Shown one piece after another: positions 44,168-53,760 of a DNA stretch of 64,000 nucleotides (positions within the stretch are counted from its first letter, which is position 1; every line of letters begins with the position of its first letter). The notes under the pieces were generated by a model, which saw only the letters and a list, made by a program, of their open reading frames with translations, did no database searches and was not told the DNA's origin. The stretch comes from Mucilaginibacter sp. OK098 (GTDB taxonomy: Bacteria; Bacteroidota; Bacteroidia; Sphingobacteriales; Sphingobacteriaceae), in NCBI RefSeq assembly GCF_900142915.1, contig NZ_FRCM01000003.1, positions 558,504-622,503 on the forward strand, written 5' to 3'. A program made the position numbers and the translations under genes.

Positions 44168-46228
44168 ATGATTTCATTTTTCAGAAGGAAACTGCGGGAT
44201 ATTACCATTTCCATGAAATTGTATTTCACGGTTGGTATTATGGCATTACTGGTAACAATTGAGTTATGTACCCTTTGGTTTGCCATTAATACCCTTTCAT
44301 CGGTGCGGTCATTTGTAAACGGTGAGGGGTTATGGTCAAAGGCACAGAAAGATGCGGTTTATAGCTTGTTTATTTATGCCAATTCGCATAAAGAAGCCGA
44401 TTACCAGGCATTCAGGCAGTTTTTAAAAGTTCCCCAGGGCGATAATAAAACCCGCCTTGAGCTCCAAAAGCCACAACCTGATATGCGAATTGCGCGGGAG
44501 GGTTTTATTGAGGGCCGTAATCATCCTGAGGATGTTGATGGCATGATCCGCCTGATTACCCGTTTTCACAATATCTCCTATATCAACAAAGCAATTATTG
44601 CCTGGGGTAAAGCAGAAATAACCATGGAGCAATTGATCGCCATCAGCGACAAGCTTCACAATATGATACGTGCTAATGTTGTTTCGCAAAAAGAGATTGA
44701 TAAGGTTATGAGGGAGGTTAATGGGTTAAATAGCAAAGTCACGCTTCTTGAAGACGAGTTTTCATTTACGCTGGGTGATGGATCCCGGTGGCTCGAAAAT
44801 ATTGTATTGAGGCTATTGCTGACCCTGTCGCTTACTATCGGGACAACGAGTATCCTGATAACTATTTCAGTAAGCCGGGGTATTGAAAAAGGGGTTAAAG
44901 CAATAATTGAAGGGGCAATACTTGTTGGTAAAGGAGTATTAAATAAACGGGTAACAGTGTACTCACGGGATGAGATTGGGATACTCGCTGATTCATTCAA
45001 CAGGATGATTGATACACTTGAATATAGCCTGTACAACATCCGCAAACTTAAAGATACGGAGAGAAAGCTTAAAAAAGAGAAGGAAAAGGCAGAAACATCG
45101 GAAAAAACGAAGCAACTTTTTTTGGCTAAAATGAGCCATGAAATCCGCACCCCAATGAATGCTATCCTTGGATTCGCGAAGTTGCTGGAAGAGTCAATTG
45201 AAGGCAAAGAGCAGCAAGAGTTCATCCGGATAATTATCAGATCAGGGGATGACTTGCTGGTTATTTTAAATGACATCCTTGATTTTTCAAGGATGGAGGC
45301 CGGCAAGCTTGTTTTTGAGAGCATCCCGATCAGTCTTAAGGAGATTATCAAGACCAACATTCTGATGATAGAAACGAAACGGAAGCAAAAAAACATTGAG
45401 ATTAACTACCTGATTGATGAAAAAATTCCGGATGTAATAATGGGAGATTTGGTGAGGATGAATCAAATATTATTAAATCTTATCTCAAATGCGGTGAAGT
45501 TTACTGAAAAGGGCCAGGTCAGCATTTCCGTTGTCTGCATTGAGCAGAATGAAGAAAAGATCGTACTTGACTTCGGGGTCAAAGATACCGGCATTGGAAT
45601 TCCCGGGGAAAAGCTGGGGCGGATTTTTGAAAGTTTTGAACAGGCAACTAATGATACAGCCCGCAAGTTTGGTGGCGCAGGGCTCGGGCTAAGTATCGTA
45701 AAACAGTTAGTGGAATTGCAGCACGGAGAAATATTTGTTAACAGCAAACCTGGATTTGGTTCCGACTTTCACTTCCGGATGTCTTTTTTAAAGATTTGCA
45801 GCCAGGTTAAAAAAGATGTTGCTGAAAAACTTGCAACAGGAGTTCAGCTTGGAACCGGCATTCACATTTTGGTTGTAGAAGACAACCTGATCAATCAAAT
45901 GTTGGTAATAAAAGTATTGAAACAACGGGATTTTGAAACAGATGTGGCGGAAAACGGGCGGATAGCGCTTGACAAATACGAGAAAAATGATTTCGATATC
46001 ATTCTGATGGATGTGCAAATGCCGGAAATGGATGGCTATGAGGCAACTCAAAAAATACGGGAGCTAAAAACGTTTAAAAAGAGCATTCCAATTATCGCAA
46101 TGACCGCTCATACTATTAAAGGAGAATATGAGCGTTGCCTTGAAATGGGAATGGATGACTATATTTCAAAGCCATTCGACAAAAAAGATCTGTTTGAAAA
46201 AATATTTAAGCATTTAAAAAGAACCTGA
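44168..46228 (+). CDS. Hybrid sensor histidine kinase/response regulator
   Basis: The 686-aa membrane protein has TM1 at about 20-40, a helical periplasmic region (about 45-208) without a named sensor fold, TM2 at about 212-235, HAMP at about 236-290, a short coiled coil, HisKA with phospho-acceptor His324 in MSHEIRTPMN, an HATPase domain with LISNAVKFT and DTGIGIP, and a receiver (about 562-686) with Asp615 in IILMDVQMPEMDG. All phosphorelay residues are intact. No response-regulator gene is adjacent. Confidence 0.95.
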   Translation: MISFFRRKLRDITISMKLYFTVGIMALLVTIELCTLWFAINTLSSVRSFVNGEGLWSKAQKDAVYSLFIYANSHKEADYQAFRQFLKVPQGDNKTRLELQKPQPDMRIAREGFIEGRNHPEDVDGMIRLITRFHNISYINKAIIAWGKAEITMEQLIAISDKLHNMIRANVVSQKEIDKVMREVNGLNSKVTLLEDEFSFTLGDGSRWLENIVLRLLLTLSLTIGTTSILITISVSRGIEKGVKAIIEGAILVGKGVLNKRVTVYSRDEIGILADSFNRMIDTLEYSLYNIRKLKDTERKLKKEKEKAETSEKTKQLFLAKMSHEIRTPMNAILGFAKLLEESIEGKEQQEFIRIIIRSGDDLLVILNDILDFSRMEAGKLVFESIPISLKEIIKTNILMIETKRKQKNIEINYLIDEKIPDVIMGDLVRMNQILLNLISNAVKFTEKGQVSISVVCIEQNEEKIVLDFGVKDTGIGIPGEKLGRIFESFEQATNDTARKFGGAGLGLSIVKQLVELQHGEIFVNSKPGFGSDFHFRMSFLKICSQVKKDVAEKLATGVQLGTGIHILVVEDNLINQMLVIKVLKQRDFETDVAENGRIALDKYEKNDFDIILMDVQMPEMDGYEATQKIRELKTFKKSIPIIAMTAHTIKGEYERCLEMGMDDYISKPFDKKDLFEKIFKHLKRT

Positions 46229-46286
46229 AATTAACCGGTTTCATATTAAAAAGATGATGCCTGGTACCCTATTAAACATAATTAGC

Positions 46287-47165
46287 TTACTTACCTTTTA
46301 CTTTCTTAAAAAACTGATCTTGTAAATCGTTAAGCTCCGCATCGTATCCTTTTCTATCTATAAAAGCATCCGGATTATAACCATCGCCGGGGTTGTGTTT
46401 GCGATGAAGCTCAAACTGGCTGGAATGCGATGCAAGCCAAATATCGAACGATAGTTTTTTCATGGCATCTAAAGTGTAGGCATAATCCCTTTCTATACCG
46501 GGATAGGCGGGAATGTCAGAAAAGCTTTTATCCGTAACTATGGTAGGCATATTGGCTATCAGTACTCTATAAGTCCGTTTTTTATCCTTCACATCAAACA
46601 AAAAACTACAGGAGCCTTTAGTATGCCCAGGATGATGAAGCATAACCAATTGCATCCCTCCCAATTTTATGGTGTCGCCATTATGTAATAAACGGTCCGC
46701 CTTTACCGGTGCATAAGTGCTGGTGTTTCCGCCTAATGCATAATCCGAACGGCCTCCATCGGCCACGACTTCCGCATCTCCTTCATCCACCATCATTTTG
46801 GCGCCTGTTAGTTTTTTTACTGCTGCCATTGCCCCCATGTGATCATAATGCGCCTGGGTTGTTAAAAGGATTTTGATATCGGCAAATTTAAACCCTAAAG
46901 CTTCAATGTTTGCTTTAATCATGGAGAACGAGGCGGCAAGCCCGGTATTGATGAGCATATTGCCTTTTGGTGTTACAATAAGGTAGCAGGCCAGGTCATA
47001 AGTACCCACATAATAAAGATTCCCGGCAATTTGAAACGGCTGATAGGGTCTGGACCATTCGGGGTGCGTGTCTGCAGGCGCTGCCGCATTTTGCGCAGGT
47101 GCCAAAAAGTTCACAAATAATAAGCTGATTAACAGCAACGTCCTTTTAAGTGCAGATTCCGACAT
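46287..47165 (-). CDS. Subclass B3 metallo-beta-lactamase, GOB-like
   Basis: The 292-aa secreted protein has a signal peptide (about 1-25). It closely follows the GOB enzymes of Elizabethkingia: AGNLYYVGTYDLACYLIV, KILLTTQAHYDHMGA, LHHPGHTKGSCSFLF and RVLIANMPTIV. The metal site is visible: Gln104-x-His106 and Asp108-His109, His181 and His247. The first ligand is Gln in place of the usual His, exactly the GOB peculiarity. It probably hydrolyses beta-lactams including carbapenems. It is monocistronic, with no mobile element next to it. Confidence 0.93.
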   Translation of the reverse strand: MSESALKRTLLLISLLFVNFLAPAQNAAAPADTHPEWSRPYQPFQIAGNLYYVGTYDLACYLIVTPKGNMLINTGLAASFSMIKANIEALGFKFADIKILLTTQAHYDHMGAMAAVKKLTGAKMMVDEGDAEVVADGGRSDYALGGNTSTYAPVKADRLLHNGDTIKLGGMQLVMLHHPGHTKGSCSFLFDVKDKKRTYRVLIANMPTIVTDKSFSDIPAYPGIERDYAYTLDAMKKLSFDIWLASHSSQFELHRKHNPGDGYNPDAFIDRKGYDAELNDLQDQFFKKVKGK

Positions 47166-47279
47166 ATAATTGATAAATGAGGACTAAATATATGCTTTGT
47201 TATTGATATCGGGATTGTTTAAATAGTCATTTTATTTCCCTGTTTTGCTTAGGTCTATCAATTCCAAAACCGAACTCTT

Positions 47280-47546
47280 TTATGCTCTCCCGTGAACAGG
47301 TTTATTTTGACCCCGGACTATAATTTCGCTAACATTGATAATTTTAAATAAAATAAGACCGTTCTTCCCTGCCAATTGTAGCGTGCCCCGGTATACCCTT
47401 AGCAACTCCGGAAATTTTGCCATGCAAAAATTTATCAAAGAAGCAAACAAAGACGGCTCGCTGTATTCCGCATAGATAAAGATGAGTTTAAGGCCCAGGG
47501 TATAAAATTCCCAGCCCTGATGCTTCAGGATTTGAATGACTTTCAT
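47280..47546 (-). CDS. Small hypothetical protein, doubtful
   Basis: This 88-aa frame starts 14 bp after the stop of the MBL-fold hydrolase gene on the same strand. It has no recognised domain; a hydrophobic patch is at about 15-28 and several basic residues are near the end. Its close spacing makes co-transcription likely, but the coding case is weak. Confidence 0.35.
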   Translation of the reverse strand: MKVIQILKHQGWEFYTLGLKLIFIYAEYSEPSLFASLINFCMAKFPELLRVYRGTLQLAGKNGLILFKIINVSEIIVRGQNKPVHGRA

Positions 47547-47560
47547 ATTTGATGTCTGGC

Positions 47561-48280
47561 TTAAACGAGTGCGTAATCATAGTTATCAAAGGCCTGCCGC
47601 ATAAGGCTGCCCGCATCCTTCATGATCGGCCTGCCGCGCCCGAAAACCATTTTATCAAAGTCAAGGTCTGTTACTTTCAGGATACTGCTAATGCCTTCCG
47701 CCATGTTTTCATAGATGACGCTCAGGCCCAGGCCGGCGCTGTTCGACAACAGATCGCCTGCTATCAGTACCTCTTCGTTTTCTGCCAGCAGGGAGATATG
47801 GCCCCTGGTATGGCCCGGAGTGTGGATTACGCGAATGCCGCCCAGCAATGGCAGCAGGTCACGGTCATTTAACTGTTCGTCTATGACTAGCGGCTCAATA
47901 TTGATGCCGGAGCGCTTGATGGCCAGCTCGTAGATCAGCCAGTTTTTCAACCCGGGGGTCAGGCAGATCTCTTTGCGGCAGGCAATCCCATAGCGCATTA
48001 TCTCCGCATCCTCGCGGTGTGCCATTACCGGAACCCTCAGCATCCGCTTGATCTCCTCGGCACTTCCTGAATGATCCGGATGTGCATGTGTCAGGATGAT
48101 CCGTTTGATAGCATAAGGGTTCATACCACTGTTCTTAATTGCGCTGAAAATTTTTCCTGTACTCCCTTTGGGACCGGTATCTATCAGGGTGAGGCCGTTA
48201 TCATCTATCACAAAAACGTTAACCCAGCCTAAGCTGATCTGGTATATATTATTGCTGATCCTTTTCATACGATTATTCAT
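47561..48280 (-). CDS. MBL-fold metallo-hydrolase
   Basis: This 239-aa cytoplasmic protein shows the MBL motifs LTHAHPDHSGS (His65, His67, Asp69, His70), HTPGHTRGHISL and EVLIAGDLLS. It has no signal peptide and is closer to glyoxalase II-like or SoxH-like hydrolases than to beta-lactamases. Met5 is an alternative start. The substrate is unknown. Confidence 0.9.
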   Translation of the reverse strand: MNNRMKRISNNIYQISLGWVNVFVIDDNGLTLIDTGPKGSTGKIFSAIKNSGMNPYAIKRIILTHAHPDHSGSAEEIKRMLRVPVMAHREDAEIMRYGIACRKEICLTPGLKNWLIYELAIKRSGINIEPLVIDEQLNDRDLLPLLGGIRVIHTPGHTRGHISLLAENEEVLIAGDLLSNSAGLGLSVIYENMAEGISSILKVTDLDFDKMVFGRGRPIMKDAGSLMRQAFDNYDYALV

Positions 48281-48840
48281 GTTTGAGTTAAAAAACTTAT
48301 TGATTAATGCGTAAAAAATGCGTTCATAGCTCTTGCTTTCGGGTTAAAATATTTATTTAACGGTCATTGTTTGTTCCTGCCGGTTGTCATTTCTGAAAAT
48401 ACCTAAACGTTGTTTTATGCTACAAAAGTTCAAAAAGGGGGTGTTAACAAATGTTAAAGTCGACGACCCGGTGCATTTTGCCGATCAATAGCTAAATTAA
48501 AGCGACGGTATCCGGCTAACTTTTTTGAAGAAACAGGCAGTGTCAGGAAATAAACAGGCATGGATTCCTGTTAATCCTTTGAATGATTGGGGGGAAAGTG
48601 GGTTTACATGGGTTAACATAATTTAATGTTAACCCATGCATAATCAATTGCATATCAAATATTTATATTGATTTTAGAAAAAAGGGTGGGTTTACATTTT
48701 TTGATAGTTTCTTTGCTACCACATTCCGATTATGGTCTATCGTAGCGTTAGTTTGGCGCGTTTAGGTAGTTCGCTTTATTATCGAAGCGGATTATTTGAT
48801 AGCGGGAATTTGTAGTTTTAAAATTAGTGGTAATACACAA
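48281..48840. other. Intergenic region with a long perfect inverted repeat
   Basis: This 560-base gap contains the 13-bp inverted repeat at 48607-48638, and GTGGGTTTACAT twice (48598-48609 and 48686-48697), 88 bp apart. No ORF is convincing. Confidence 0.5.
48607..48638. repeat. 13-bp perfect inverted repeat with a 6-nt loop
   Basis: CATGGGTTAACAT (48607-48619), loop AATTTA, ATGTTAACCCATG (48626-48638). There is no adjacent T tract, so it is a weak terminator candidate; an operator or the stem of a small RNA is possible. A 12-base direct repeat, GTGGGTTTACAT, overlaps its left side. Confidence 0.6.
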
Positions 48841-51291
48841 TTAATGCGCCCTCCCCTGTTCACTATCAGCGCCACCGGTCTCGCGTTTTTGAGGCGTATT
48901 GGTTGACTTGCCAAAACTATAGGTAAATGCCAGGGTTGCCACCCGGGTATCTATAAAGTTGTGGTAGGTTGCAGTGGCGTCCACAATATTGGTAATGGTG
49001 CCGCTTGGGCTAAACGAGTGAAGGATATCCCGCACATTTAATTTGATCGAACCTTTATTATTCAGTATTTTTTTCTGAATAGCTGCATCAAGCATACCGG
49101 TTGGGATAGAAACAAACTGACCGTAAGTGCCGCTGGTATTAAAAAAACCGCTTAATTCGGCGCTCCAGGTTTTTGATAAAGAGAACTGGTTATTACCATT
49201 GGTCGAAAATGTATATTTGGATTGATTGAGGTAACCGGTGTAAAATGCCCCCTGGTAAGTATTCTTATATACCTCGGCATAAAGATTAACCGACCACCAT
49301 TTGGTGGGCTGAAAATTGGTATTAACGGAAAAATCCAGTGTTTTCTGTTGCCCAATGTTGCCCTGTGTACTGATAAATATATTGCCGCTTTTGTGAATAG
49401 TTTCACCCTGAACATCGGCTGTATGGTTATAGGCAACTGCAACGGTAAACAGGCTTCTGAAACTATAGGCTAATTTATAATTATCCGTAAATTGCGGTTT
49501 CAGGAAAGGGTTGCCTGAAAAATAGGTAAACTCGTCCACAAAAAAGGTAAAAGGGTTTAGGCTTCCGTAATTGGGCCGACCTATCCGGCGGCCATACGAA
49601 AGCACCAGCACATTATGACCCGCGGTATCAAGATTATAGGAAAAATACGCTGTTGGAAACAGGTTTGTATAATGATTTATAAACGATGAATCGGCTTTTT
49701 GGGCATTACCCAGCTGGTGCCCGTTGCCATTGGTGTTCTCTACCCGCAGGCCTGTTTGCAGCGAGAACCTGCCAAAGTTTTTATTAAAATTCACGTAGGC
49801 CGCATTTAAATTCTCTTTATATAAAAACCGGTTGGTATTGTTATAATCAATTGTGCTTACACCATCAATCACATTAAAGTAATTGGCGGCGTTATCCGTA
49901 TTTACATAGCTGCTCTTAACACCGGCTTCCAGCTTTGACTTGCCTTTTAGCGGGTGGGAATAATCGGCCTTGGCGGAGTAAATATTGGTCGTAGCAGGCA
50001 AATTATCATTCAGGGTCCGTGAATTTGTTAAAGTGCCATCGGGCAAAAAAGTATTATTTACAAACATTTGGTTACTGCCCGATACATCGCGGATGTAATC
50101 CAGATCAAAGGTAAGCGCCCTGCCGGTACTATCATACTTATGGGTATAGTTCAAGTTTACACCTCCGCTGTTAAACTTATTTTTGGAAGTGTTGAGGGTA
50201 TTAATAGTTGAATCTAATCCGCCGTTTTTATCATATAGCAAACTGTAAACCGGGCTGCTGTCATGATCGTGCGATATAGTGCCGGTAAATACTACCCCCC
50301 AGGTTGTTTTCGGCGATACATAATAATCCATTCCCGCCTTGATATTGGTATTGTTACCTTTTGGCCTGAAATAGGAAATATCCTTTAGCGACGAGGTTAA
50401 GTCTCCGTTCGCATCAAAATAATCCCTGTCAATTTCAAGCCTTCTGAAAGTTTTTTGTTCATTATAGGCAAGGTTAGCAAACAGGTTAACTTTATCTACA
50501 CGGTAATTGAGGTTAATGCTCTCATTGGTACGGCCATAAAATCCCTGCGCGTAATCGGCAGACACCACGGCATTAAATCCCCTGATGGTGTTTTTTTTAG
50601 TTTTGATGTTGATTACGCCAGCATTTCCCGCTGCATCGTATTTTGCCGGCGGATTATCCATCAACTCTATCTGATCTAATGACGAAGATGGTAAAGAACG
50701 CAGGTAAGTAGCCAGGTTTGCTGCCGACAGATAAGTAGGTTTATCATCAATCATCACCAATACACCGCTTTTTCCCTTAAAGGTAATATTGCCATCGGCG
50801 TCTACCTGCACGCCAGGCGTCTTTTCCAGCACTTCCAAAGCATTAGCGCCTGTATTGGAGATCAGCGCGCCTACATTAACTACAGTGCGGTCAATTTTTT
50901 GCTGGATATATGATTTTTGAGCGGTTACAGATACTTCCTTCAACGTTTTTCCAGCCGACGATAAAACAAATGCAGGTAAACTAACCGGCTTTTGCTGGCT
51001 TACGACCACATTGCCGCTCCGGTAATTTTTATAGCCTATATAAGTTACCTTTACCAGGTAAGTATTATCCTTCAGGTTTTCAAAGGCGAAACTGCCATCC
51101 CGGTTAGCCAATTGGGTGCCTACAACTGTTGAATCTTTTGCGACAAGTAAAATCACGGTTGCGCCATCAAGGGGCTTTTTAACATCGTCTAAAACTGAAC
51201 CGGAAATTTTGCCGCCCACAGTTTGTGCATTGGTAAAATTGAACAGTAACAGCGCGAATAAGGTTAAAAAAGGTACTTGTTTCAGTTTCAT
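48841..51291 (-). CDS. Outer-membrane beta-barrel protein, TonB-receptor-like with regulatory domain
   Basis: The protein has 816 aa from Met at 51291, which begins a clean signal peptide (ending FTNAQ); the frame extends five codons further to 51306. It has a carboxypeptidase-regulatory-like domain (about 28-110), a reduced plug (about 130-220, LEKTPGVQVDADGNITFKGKSGV) and a barrel of the outer-membrane protein beta-barrel-3 type ending VATLAFTYSFGK followed by a hydrophilic tail. There is no SusD or DUF4249 partner. The ligand is unknown. Confidence 0.9.
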   Translation of the reverse strand: MKLKQVPFLTLFALLLFNFTNAQTVGGKISGSVLDDVKKPLDGATVILLVAKDSTVVGTQLANRDGSFAFENLKDNTYLVKVTYIGYKNYRSGNVVVSQQKPVSLPAFVLSSAGKTLKEVSVTAQKSYIQQKIDRTVVNVGALISNTGANALEVLEKTPGVQVDADGNITFKGKSGVLVMIDDKPTYLSAANLATYLRSLPSSSLDQIELMDNPPAKYDAAGNAGVINIKTKKNTIRGFNAVVSADYAQGFYGRTNESINLNYRVDKVNLFANLAYNEQKTFRRLEIDRDYFDANGDLTSSLKDISYFRPKGNNTNIKAGMDYYVSPKTTWGVVFTGTISHDHDSSPVYSLLYDKNGGLDSTINTLNTSKNKFNSGGVNLNYTHKYDSTGRALTFDLDYIRDVSGSNQMFVNNTFLPDGTLTNSRTLNDNLPATTNIYSAKADYSHPLKGKSKLEAGVKSSYVNTDNAANYFNVIDGVSTIDYNNTNRFLYKENLNAAYVNFNKNFGRFSLQTGLRVENTNGNGHQLGNAQKADSSFINHYTNLFPTAYFSYNLDTAGHNVLVLSYGRRIGRPNYGSLNPFTFFVDEFTYFSGNPFLKPQFTDNYKLAYSFRSLFTVAVAYNHTADVQGETIHKSGNIFISTQGNIGQQKTLDFSVNTNFQPTKWWSVNLYAEVYKNTYQGAFYTGYLNQSKYTFSTNGNNQFSLSKTWSAELSGFFNTSGTYGQFVSIPTGMLDAAIQKKILNNKGSIKLNVRDILHSFSPSGTITNIVDATATYHNFIDTRVATLAFTYSFGKSTNTPQKRETGGADSEQGRAH

Positions 51292-51702
51292 GTTTACAAG
51301 ACACATATTGTGGTGAAATGGTTACATGAAGGTTACAATTTAAAACATAATTTTAAGTAACAAAGTTGTGCTAAAACGGAATAATTATTAGCCAACCAAT
51401 AATAACCAGGTCAATATCTGGTGGTGAAATAAAATCATTGATTGGATTATTTGCAGAGTGCGGCGAATTGCCTGCCTGAGATCTCCGGAACATGGTGATC
51501 AATGGTTCCATATTCTCTCGGTTAATTACAAAACAGTAAAAAATCAAAGCTTTTATACGCTTTTGTCCGGATCTTAAAAATTGGAATGTCTTTAGTTAAA
51601 AACCTTAAATTCATTCAATGATTAAGAGTAGAGTTCCTTTTAAAACTTGAAAGATTATTACCCTTAACAAGCTAGTTTTTAAAACAATAAAAATTAAATA
51701 AT
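51292..51702. other. Intergenic region, nothing recognisable
   Basis: Divergent gap of 411 AT-rich bases. I see no repeat, RNA or ORF. Confidence 0.4.
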
Positions 51703-52059
51703 ATGACAACGAATGAAATCGCGCAGAAACTTTATGAAAACACCTCCAAAGGTGACCATGCCAGAAATTATGAACTTTTTTCGGCTGATGCCATATCGTA
51801 CGAAGATGGTCCTGATCCTTCAAACAGGGAGACAATAGGTCTTCAGGCTATTATCGCCCGTTGCAATAAATTCGGCGAAAATATTGAAAAGGAGTTGAGC
51901 ATAGCGATGAGCGAACCGCTGGTAGCCGGCAATACCATTGTCTACAAATTAATCATTGAGTTTGAATTTAAAGACACGGGGTACTTTAAACTGGAAGAAC
52001 TTTGTTTATATAAAGTTAAAGATGGTAAAATTGTATATGAGGAATATTTTAATCAATAA
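51703..52059 (+). CDS. SnoaL-like (NTF2-fold) protein
   Basis: The 118-aa protein is of the NTF2 superfamily: an N-terminal helix with MTTNEIAQKLYE, then YELFSADAISYEDGPDP, and beta strands with a hydrophobic LVAGNTIVYKLIIEFEF. It ends in KDGKIVYEEYF, typical for SnoaL-like proteins. It could be an isomerase-like enzyme or a binding protein; nothing around it helps. Confidence 0.8.
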   Translation: MTTNEIAQKLYENTSKGDHARNYELFSADAISYEDGPDPSNRETIGLQAIIARCNKFGENIEKELSIAMSEPLVAGNTIVYKLIIEFEFKDTGYFKLEELCLYKVKDGKIVYEEYFNQ

Positions 52060-52095
52060 ATACAAATTATATATTTGGTAAATAGATAGTTAAGC

Positions 52096-52602
52096 ATGCC
52101 TTCAGTACACTTTTTATTCCGCCTTGCCAAAACAACCGCAGTGATTGCAATTGGTTTAATGGCTTTATTGATAGTAATTGGTAATACAACAGATTACTTT
52201 ACAAACTATCTGTTTGTTGAGCATGTGATGAAAATGGATACTATTTTCCCTGGCAGTCATTTACAATACAGAAGTGTTAACAATACCTTTATGTTTCACA
52301 CAGGATATATCCTGCTTATCATCATGGAAGCGGCTATGGCATTTTGTTGTATAAATGGAAGCCGGCTCCTTATTAAAAACCTTAAAAGCAGCGCAACTTT
52401 GTTCCATGCCAGTAAAAACTGGGCTGTTGCGGGTTTGACGATCGGTATAATAATTTGGTTTTTAGGGTTTGAAGTTATAGGCGGAGAGTGGTTTGCCATG
52501 TGGCAAAGCAAAATCTGGAATGGATTGGCGGCAGCCGAGCGGATCCTTAGCTTTATAGTATTAGTGCTCATTCTTTTGCATTTAAAAGAAGAAGATTATT
52601 AA
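52096..52602 (+). CDS. DUF2165-family small membrane protein
   Basis: The 168-aa protein has four hydrophobic segments (about 13-30, 70-88, 112-130 and 140-160). The order, with a conserved NTTDYFTN after the first segment and GGEWFAMWQSKIWNG before the last, matches the DUF2165 family. Function is unknown. It is followed by the terminator hairpin at 52605-52627. Confidence 0.82.
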   Translation: MPSVHFLFRLAKTTAVIAIGLMALLIVIGNTTDYFTNYLFVEHVMKMDTIFPGSHLQYRSVNNTFMFHTGYILLIIMEAAMAFCCINGSRLLIKNLKSSATLFHASKNWAVAGLTIGIIIWFLGFEVIGGEWFAMWQSKIWNGLAAAERILSFIVLVLILLHLKEEDY

Positions 52603-52604
52603 AA

Positions 52605-52627
52605 AACGCAGTCCTTCGACCTGCGTT
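52605..52627 (+). terminator. Terminator-like hairpin after the DUF2165 gene
   Basis: AACGCAG (52605-52611) pairs with CTGCGTT (52621-52627). CCTTCGACCTGCG (52613-52625) is shared with the hairpin at 29578-29590, so this may be a dispersed element. Confidence 0.5.
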
Positions 52628-52696
52628 ATTGATAAGGTTTGAAACCCATCGCTATACCAGGAATAAAAACGCTTATTCTGCAACGCAGTCCTGTTC

Positions 52697-53077
52697 CTAC
52701 TCATCCATCGGTTCCCAAAGCTCAATAATATTGCCTTCCGGGTCGAGCACATGGACGAATTTGCCATAATCATACTCCGCTATCTCATCAACAATCGTCA
52801 CATTGTCCTTTTTCAATTCGTCAACCAGCGCAACGAGGTTTTCTACCCGGTAATTGATCATAAAAGGCTTTTCCGACGGATCGAAATATTTGGTATCATT
52901 CGGAAATGCACACCAGGATGTCGATCCTTTTTTTGACGGATCATCATCTTGCCGCCATTCAAAGGTTGTTCCGTACTCGCTGGTAGGCAATCCAAGATTT
53001 TTGACATACCAGTCTTTCATGCCTTTCGGATCATTGCATTTAAAAAATACGCCGCCCAGGCCCGTTACTTTTTTCAT
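52697..53077 (-). CDS. VOC-family (glyoxalase-like) protein
   Basis: The 126-aa protein begins GLGGVFFKCNDPKGMKDWYVKNLGL and ends HVLDPEGNIIELWEP, the two halves of a VOC domain with a C-terminal Glu metal-ligand position. It is a different subfamily from the VOC protein at 33801. Substrate is unknown. The DUF4199 gene lies 22 bp upstream on the same strand. Confidence 0.88.
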   Translation of the reverse strand: MKKVTGLGGVFFKCNDPKGMKDWYVKNLGLPTSEYGTTFEWRQDDDPSKKGSTSWCAFPNDTKYFDPSEKPFMINYRVENLVALVDELKKDNVTIVDEIAEYDYGKFVHVLDPEGNIIELWEPMDE

Positions 53078-53099
53078 ATTTAATCTGTTTTATTTTAAT

Positions 53100-53639
53100 C
53101 TATACATTTACAGTAGCCGGTTTAGCATTCTTTTTAAGTATAAGCGCGGCTATTAACGATACCACGACGCCAATCGGCGCAATTTCCAAATAAGTGAACA
53201 TCACTCTAAAGAAGGCGCTTGATTTATATTTCGCCATCGAGGATGTTATTTCAGCTGCCTGCCTTTGTATTTCCGCGGCGCTTGCCCCGCTTGCCTTCAA
53301 CTCGGCTATAGCCTGGGCCTGGTATTTGTCGCCATAATCAGGAACGAAATAGCTATAGTCAATCATCCAAACCACCACATACACAGTTGACGCGATAAGC
53401 GTTATCAAAAGGCCAGTCCCAAGCGCTTTGCCAAAAGTAATTTGGCCGCTATTATAATTATCCCGGTAATTTTTAATGGCTACAAAAATGAGCGAAAAGC
53501 CCAATAACATAGTTACATAGCCAAAAATCATCTTGGTGTTCAAGCTAAGACTATCGCTCAATACTGCTTCGCCAAGCACCCCCCATGATACACTTATAAT
53601 ACCGGCTATTACTCCGCAAACCCAAATTATCTTTTTCAT
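53100..53639 (-). CDS. DUF4199-family membrane protein
   Basis: The 179-aa protein has four hydrophobic segments (about 5-22, 35-56, 78-100 and 145-168) separated by a short polar region rich in Ala/Glu/Gln (about 112-140). This matches DUF4199, a Bacteroidota membrane family of unknown function. It may share a transcript with the VOC gene downstream and the LuxR-type gene upstream. Confidence 0.85.
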   Translation of the reverse strand: MKKIIWVCGVIAGIISVSWGVLGEAVLSDSLSLNTKMIFGYVTMLLGFSLIFVAIKNYRDNYNSGQITFGKALGTGLLITLIASTVYVVVWMIDYSYFVPDYGDKYQAQAIAELKASGASAAEIQRQAAEITSSMAKYKSSAFFRVMFTYLEIAPIGVVVSLIAALILKKNAKPATVNV

Positions 53640-53760
53640 TTTGTTTATTGTTTTTAAGTTTAAATCCGCCTCAAAATTGAATTAATGGCACGTGTTTTTA
53701 GTCATACTTTCGGGTGATTTTAATAAAATTAGCAATTATCACACTAAAGAATGATGTGCA

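Noticed and set aside
44656..45396. 246-aa open frame antisense to the hybrid kinase
   Set aside because: It mirrors the codons of the kinase, is Ser/Ile-rich without motifs, and the sense frame is unmistakable.
49152..49442. 96-aa frame overlapping the outer-membrane receptor gene
   Set aside because: Lies wholly inside the receptor gene in another frame; rich in Pro and Arg without motifs.
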